Origin: Nemopilema nomurai
Taxonomy: Eukaryota; Cnidaria; Scyphozoa; Rhizostomeae; Rhizostomatidae
DNA: 64,000 nt
Direction: 5' to 3'
NCBI GenBank assembly: GCA_003864495.1
Contig: ML133388.1
Span: 682,738 to 746,737 of the forward strand
Each line of letters begins with the position of its first letter. The first letter of the stretch is position 1. Positions 58,970 to 64,000 of this stretch are shown piece by piece. The position numbers and the translations under genes were made by a program. Under the pieces are notes generated by a model. The model made no database searches and was not told the DNA's origin. It saw nothing but the letters and a program-made list of their open reading frames with translations.

Positions 58970-61885
58970 CTAAGCTCCAACCAGATAACTGCTGAAAGAC
59001 GATCCGCTGTTCACCACGACCGTATTGCTGGAGTGGTTGATCAAGATGACGGACGTGTACTGGTTGGCCTAAGCACAGGGTGAAAACATTGAAAGTTAAT
59101 ACCTCACCAAATGGTGACAGTTCCTGGACTGCGGCTTGATAACAAGAAATGTTTCGAATCCGGTTCAAGCGAAATATTAGCCAGTGGTAGTAGGCTGCTG
59201 TTTATTGGCAGATTGTTAAGCGAATAAAAAGCAGTCTTACCATAAGGTAAAGTAGTCCTTCAACGTAGATTGTAAAAACTCTTGCATTACTGGAAAGTCC
59301 TGAGCGGAATCTGAGTGACCTGAAGCAAAAAAGTTCAACTGATCATTTCTACGACAAATTTAAACAGATTTCAACTTTTTTGTGTGTGGCAAAACAGTGT
59401 CTACTCCTACTATGCAGAATACATTTTACATGGAGGATGGCGCAGTGGTTAGAGGCGCTGACTACTGACTCAAGGTTCCGTGGTTTGAGTCCCTGTCACG
59501 ACCAAACTTTCACCCAGAGTGAGGAGAGTCGCTAGCTCTCTATAATTCCAGGCATAAGGAATCGAGAGAAAGGTCCAGGACACTGCTTGATAAGCACAAA
59601 GCTTCTCAGTGTACTAGGAATACACTTACACATTATTTTCGCAGTCATTGTTGATGCAAACTTTTGCTGAAATGGCATCACGTGGTTTCAAACTGACATC
59701 CTTTGCTCTTCCAATGTGCAAATTGGCTTGGAATCTGTATATTGCCGTGTAGGGAGCCGTGAATCTTCCCGAGACAAGCTGAATGCCAGTGCCACGAATA
59801 AACGTTCCTGTTCCCTTCACCTGCCAAAATATCTTACGTCAGTCTGTATTCGCTTTCTGGTTCAGCTGACAATGCTGTTTTGGATATGGCTCACTCAAGC
59901 TTAGCAAGGAATTTCTTCATATCATTAGTACTTTATGAATATTCTTTTCTTACAATAGCTTGAAATAGCGGAACCAGTTCTTGCATACTTTAAGAACTTT
60001 TTGGTCCTCAGATTATGCAAAGGTCGGAAAATGACCAAAAGTTGACAAAAATAGAGAGCCAGTTGTGGATCGGGAGCACTAGAGAGAGGGTGATAAGAAG
60101 AGCGCATGATTGGTTATAATAAACCCATCAGAGTTATACCAAACTGGTTTTGCTCTTCTAGCTACTGTGAAGTTCTGTAAAACAAAGCACACATTTTTTC
60201 TAACCTCGTATTGGTTCAGCTCTCTTTTTGATTTCTTGTGAACGAGAATGTCCTTTCTCAGAACGATGAAGAATGCAGAGATCACATCCGGGACTCCGGC
60301 AGCCATTAGGCCCAGTGGCTGAAAAATTGAACACTTGGTAAGACTCAAAATGGACGCTAAAGGAATTTCCCAACTGAATTGGTTATGTTTATTTCATAAT
60401 GCTGATTGGTTACACCAAGCTGTGAATGAGTTGCAATCATGCCTGCGGAGGCATATAGCTTCTTATGTACCTAAGAGGTTCTCAAAACAATTATTGGCAG
60501 TCATGAGAAGAAGATTAAGCCCTCTCCTCCATTACGTGCAACAAACTCCTAAATGCACCGCTTAGCGTTTGATTCCTTACGGCTAATGTTAAGCAGGAAG
60601 GATATCTCATTGTTCATTAAGTTACATCTCATAGTACATCTCATTCGTTGTTCATAGTACAAAGAAGCAGTAGTGAGACCTACCTGTCCGGCAAATCTTG
60701 CTGCCCTTCTTTCCGCTGTATCTGAAAAAGATGAAATGTTAACGTAGGATACGAACTTTAAATGGAGAGATTGCCACGTGATCTCGATACTGTTGCTAGT
60801 TACTCAATAGAATGGCTAGGAAAATTGCATGAGGAGTTAGTATTAGACGGGGGACTTACTTCTTACGAGACTTCGGAACTCAGCTACCATTGCTGCTTCT
60901 GAAATAATGGCACCAGGTGGTCCGGGGGGACCTTGTGGTCCAGGTGGTCCAGGCGGTCCTTGAGGGCCATTATGCTGCAAAAACATTTCAGATAGACGTG
61001 GATCACTATAGTGATAAGTCTTCGGAAGACTTAGAGAGCATGCTAATAATTGTCATTGTTAGAAGCAGCAATTTAAAGGGTGTAGTTGCCAGGGGCTAGT
61101 GTGGGTCATTGCTGTAGCCCCAAACTTGGCACTTATCAGTCCCGAAATCCTTGAGTGTATGTGAACAAATTATTATATCAATCTTATCCGTCAGTGTCAT
61201 TATCATAATAATTTCTCAATACCAACGCAAGCGGTGGCCTAGCCCGAAGCAAACGAGAAATTCTGCCACTTGAATCAGTGACAATTTGGCATGTTACGAA
61301 CAATCGAGCTACATTAACCACCCAGAAAGTTAGATGGTTACATATAGGGATGCCAGGTCTCATTGGCACAGTAATGGCGATAAGCCAAGAATTTTGTTTT
61401 CCATACGGTATAAGCCTGTCTCAAAATATGCAAATCTCGGACTAACTGTACAAAATGAAAGCATAAAATGACCCAGACTCTTCTAAGGTCGTCGAACCTT
61501 CAACTCACGCTACTTCCAACAAAATTTGGTATTCATATTTCTAGAAGAGTAGAGCTTAGTGGTGGTTCACATTCATTAAAAGCTTAGCGCGGTAGTTGAA
61601 CAAAAGGAAGGTTCTAATGAACCACAAAGCATTCACCAAGTCCTTTTTCCACGCCAAGCATACTCTTTATCCAACTGCTCGTAGCTGCCTAATTGCCTGC
61701 AAGTTACCTACAAACGAATCTGCACTTCTCAGTGCCAAATGCTAAATTACCATGCTTTTCTTTGACTTCTTGTGAGACCTCCTTCTGTTCTCAACAAAAT
61801 TTTGTCCACGTCGCTGCGATGATTGTTGCACAAATGCTAACCAGCTTTTCACGGGATCCACTTTCCCACGATTTTCTTTCAGCTT
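58970..61885 (-). CDS. Adipolin/erythroferrone-type C1q-TNF related protein (FAM132/C1QTNF12-like), 5' end missing
   Basis: Exons (minus): 61885-61751, 60974-60860, 60721-60684, 60318-60205, 59820-59630, 59319-59241, 59068-58970. Phases match; 256 residues are visible. Order: lysine/arginine-rich segment ([19 protein letters not shown], 1-45), a seven-triplet Gly-X-Y collagen stretch ([17 protein letters not shown], about 48-68), a helical linker ([13 protein letters not shown]), then a C1q domain (about 107-256) with [19 protein letters not shown], the Cys pair CINNDC (189, 194), [20 protein letters not shown] and a [12 protein letters not shown] end. The W-L-x-F-V segment, very short collagen and Cys pair are, to my knowledge, hallmarks of the FAM132 subgroup (adipolin, erythroferrone) rather than ordinary C1q proteins. 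Secreted and trimeric by family. The entry exon starts in phase 0, and no signal-peptide exon was found before 64000. Confidence 0.88.
59432..59616 (+). mobile_element. tRNA-derived SINE, copy 2, antisense in an adipolin-like gene intron
   Basis: The head GGAGGATGGCGCAGTGGTTA has A box TGGCGCAGTGG (59438-59448) and B box GGTTTGAGTCC (59482-59492), close to Pol III consensus. The body matches the copy at 26568 but lacks about 19 bp present there (after GGCATAGGAATC). It lies 12 bp beyond the splice donor of the adipolin-like exon ending at 59630, in opposite orientation. The promoter boxes are better preserved than in copy 1. Confidence 0.82.
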
Positions 61886-64000
61886 CTGTAAAGAAGAAAT
61901 AATTGCTCAAAGTCGAATTTACCATTGGCCTTAATACCGAAGCATCTGTGATGCTGTTGTGAAGAATACCAAAATAAGACTTGATTAAGTGGAATTTCTA
62001 GCGGTCGCATCTTGCTTAAAATTTTTCAGTTGCGTTCATTATACAAAATGGAATTTTGTTCGAAGCTACTTCGACTATAAGCCTTTGATACTTGAAGAAA
62101 AGGGGAAACAGTTCCGTAGACGAAAGTAAAAGGCTGCATGTTGATGGTGTGAATATATTTTTACTTGAGTGCTTGAGTTTTAGACAAGACCATTCGAAAA
62201 TGAATGAACGGCTATCATTTCAAAAACATAACATTTATTTTTCTTTGCACTCGCAAGTGCACATGTTGCAAAATGCTCCGTTTTTATAAATATAGAAAAT
62301 ATCAAGATTCTTTTTTCAAAATTATGCTTGCGAAATTTTTTTTCTTGAAATCTTGAAACGAATGCTTGAAAGATTTCTTCATTTTCTCACTGATACTGTT
62401 TTCTCCCTAATATTTTCTCCCTTCAACTTTGCTTTAACAATAGTATCGACCATCTATGATTCACTGTTTTAACATTATTAAAATAGTATTGACCATCTAT
62501 GATTCACTGTTTTTAACATTATCAAAATAGTATTGACCATCTATGATTCACTGTTTTAACATTATTAAAATAGTATTGACCATCTATGCTTCACTGTTTT
62601 AACATTATTAAAATAGTATTGACCATCTATGATTCTCTGTTTTAACATTATCAAAATAGTATTGACCATCTATGATTCTCTGTTTTAACATTATTAAAAT
62701 AGTATTGACTATCTATGATTCTCTGTTTTAACATTATCAAAATAGTATTGACCATCTATGATTCACTGTTCTAACATTATCAAAATAGTATTGGCTATCA
62801 ACGATTCACAAATCGGAAGGTTGTCACTTTTCTCTTGAGCTCTACAGCGCATCATTAAAAAAGACACTTTTCACTCTTTGTTTCTCCAAACCAGTCAAAC
62901 GATTATACATTTTTACCCTTACGATCATCCATCAAACGATGAAGACATCCATCCTTGAAGCCACCGAGCTGGCAATTTTGATTTGCTAAGCTCAAAAGTA
63001 CCATTTTAACAGGAACATAGATTTCAAATATCGACCCAGTCACAGTATAAACTAGCAAACTCAATACAAATCATACATTTAAAATTTTAACAAACAGCAG
63101 ATGTCTGTTATATAGTCTTGACTTTCTAATTATGCTTCTTGCTATCGCCTAAGCTATAAAACTTTGAAATTTGCCCACTGACATAGTCACTTTAACACTC
63201 TACTTTGTTTGGTACGTAAAAGGCAAGATATCTCTCTTCAGAAGGTACTTAACACGACAAAAGTGATTACTTTCAAATGATAGCTTTCCAATTTCCCGAA
63301 TAGAATACAATTCATAGCCGAAAAAACAGCAACAACAGCTTCCTTTTAAAGACTTTTCTCGATAATATTAAGTTACCAAATTATTTGAGATTTTGCTGAG
63401 TTTGCGGGTGAAAAGGAGTGGTCACGAACCATCAGTGTTCCAGGAGCATTGCTTAATCTTGTGTTGATGAAAATATGGTATGCATGACTGTCACACAATT
63501 CAAGTCCCTCTTCTTTATGTTTCAGGTCTTACAAAGAATTGTGACAACGCAAATCGTGTCGCTACACCTATCTAAACCAACGCTTGTCATTTTAGCCAAT
63601 TTTCAAATGCGACCGGCAACTGAACTCCATGTAAAAAGAACATTGAAATAGAAACCTGGCAAAGAAGAGGGAAGCTTTACAAGAGTCCTTAAAAGTGTAT
63701 AACCTTTCGCCGGCTGCAAATTTTTTTATTCGAGCTCTCCTCACTATCAAATCAAAGCAAAAAAAGGTTTTTACAATCACTTCCATAATTTATGTTGAAA
63801 AGTGCAAAATCTCCACAATCTTCATCAAATGCAAAATTAACAGGCAAAATCTCCCTCCGGTTCTTAGCCGTTTGAGCCATCAATTTTTCAGGACTCCAAT
63901 TTCTTTACTGTGAACAAGTTAACATAAATAAACATACGATTCGTATGAACTTGGTGTTCTATGCTTGTCTTGCTCTGCGAAGGACCAACATTGCATGGCA
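61886..64000. other. Probable 5' intron/upstream region of the adipolin-like gene, with a 43-bp minisatellite
   Basis: No signal-peptide exon or other coding exon was recognised on either strand. If the adipolin-like gene is complete, this is intron and the first exon lies beyond the window. The main structure is the 43-bp tandem repeat. Confidence 0.45.
62440..62800. repeat. 43-bp tandem repeat, about 8.5 units
   Basis: TAGTATTGACCATCTATGAT begins units at 62441, 62484, 62528, 62571, 62614, 62657, 62700, 62743 and 62786. The period is 43 bp, with one 44. Variants (TTCACTG/TTCTCTG, ATTATTAA/ATTATCAA) alternate along the array, suggesting expansion by blocks. No spacers. Confidence 0.95.

Noticed and set aside
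59432..59505. tRNA gene
   Set aside because: A and B boxes are present, but the cloverleaf is incomplete and a shared non-tRNA body follows in two copies, so this is a SINE.

Overview
The window is nuclear DNA from an animal. Genes are split by GT..AG introns and base composition is AT-rich. The gene content is metazoan: an ER J-protein, an adipolin/erythroferrone-type collagen-C1q protein and intronless rhodopsin-like GPCRs. The divergent single-exon GPCRs, some in tandem, point to a cnidarian and most likely an anthozoan such as a coral or sea anemone. That taxonomic call is inference from gene content, not from a marker.

Layout. (1) About 3.2-11.5 kb, minus strand: a complete 12-exon DNAJC16/ERdj8 homologue of 755 codons, with every splice phase consistent. 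(2) About 12.9-21.0 kb: three related intronless class A GPCRs (+, +, -) separated by gene-poor DNA. (3) About 23.5-26.8 kb: fragmentary genes. These are an orphan terminal exon (-), a broken small secreted-peptide gene with an acidic middle and a basic/hydrophobic C-terminus, a possible 90-residue secreted peptide, and a cysteine-rich exon that runs into a tRNA-derived SINE. (4) 28.2-29.2 kb: a divergent GPCR with a long third intracellular loop. (5) 33.2-49.8 kb, plus strand: a 21-exon, 1101-residue coiled-coil protein. (6) 46.9-55.8 kb: an array of four near-identical intronless GPCR genes. The first sits inside the last large intron of the coiled-coil gene, and the ~3.07 kb duplication unit also carries that gene's last two exons, which therefore occur twice. 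(7) 59.0-61.9 kb, minus strand: an adipolin/erythroferrone (FAM132/C1QTNF12-type) homologue with its 5' exons missing, probably beyond the window. A SINE lies 12 bp from one of its splice donors.

The main points of interest are in the array. All four receptors carry histidine in place of both N1.50 and D2.50. Each is preceded by a conserved POU4-like motif and TATA box. The copies are mosaics of one another, one copy is broken by two opposite 1-base indels, and the two copies of the coiled-coil terminal exon end differently because of a single base. Much of the remaining sequence is intergenic or intronic, with several minisatellites (14, 19, 26, 29, 31 and 43 bp periods), one 464-bp terminal-inverted-repeat element and two SINE copies.
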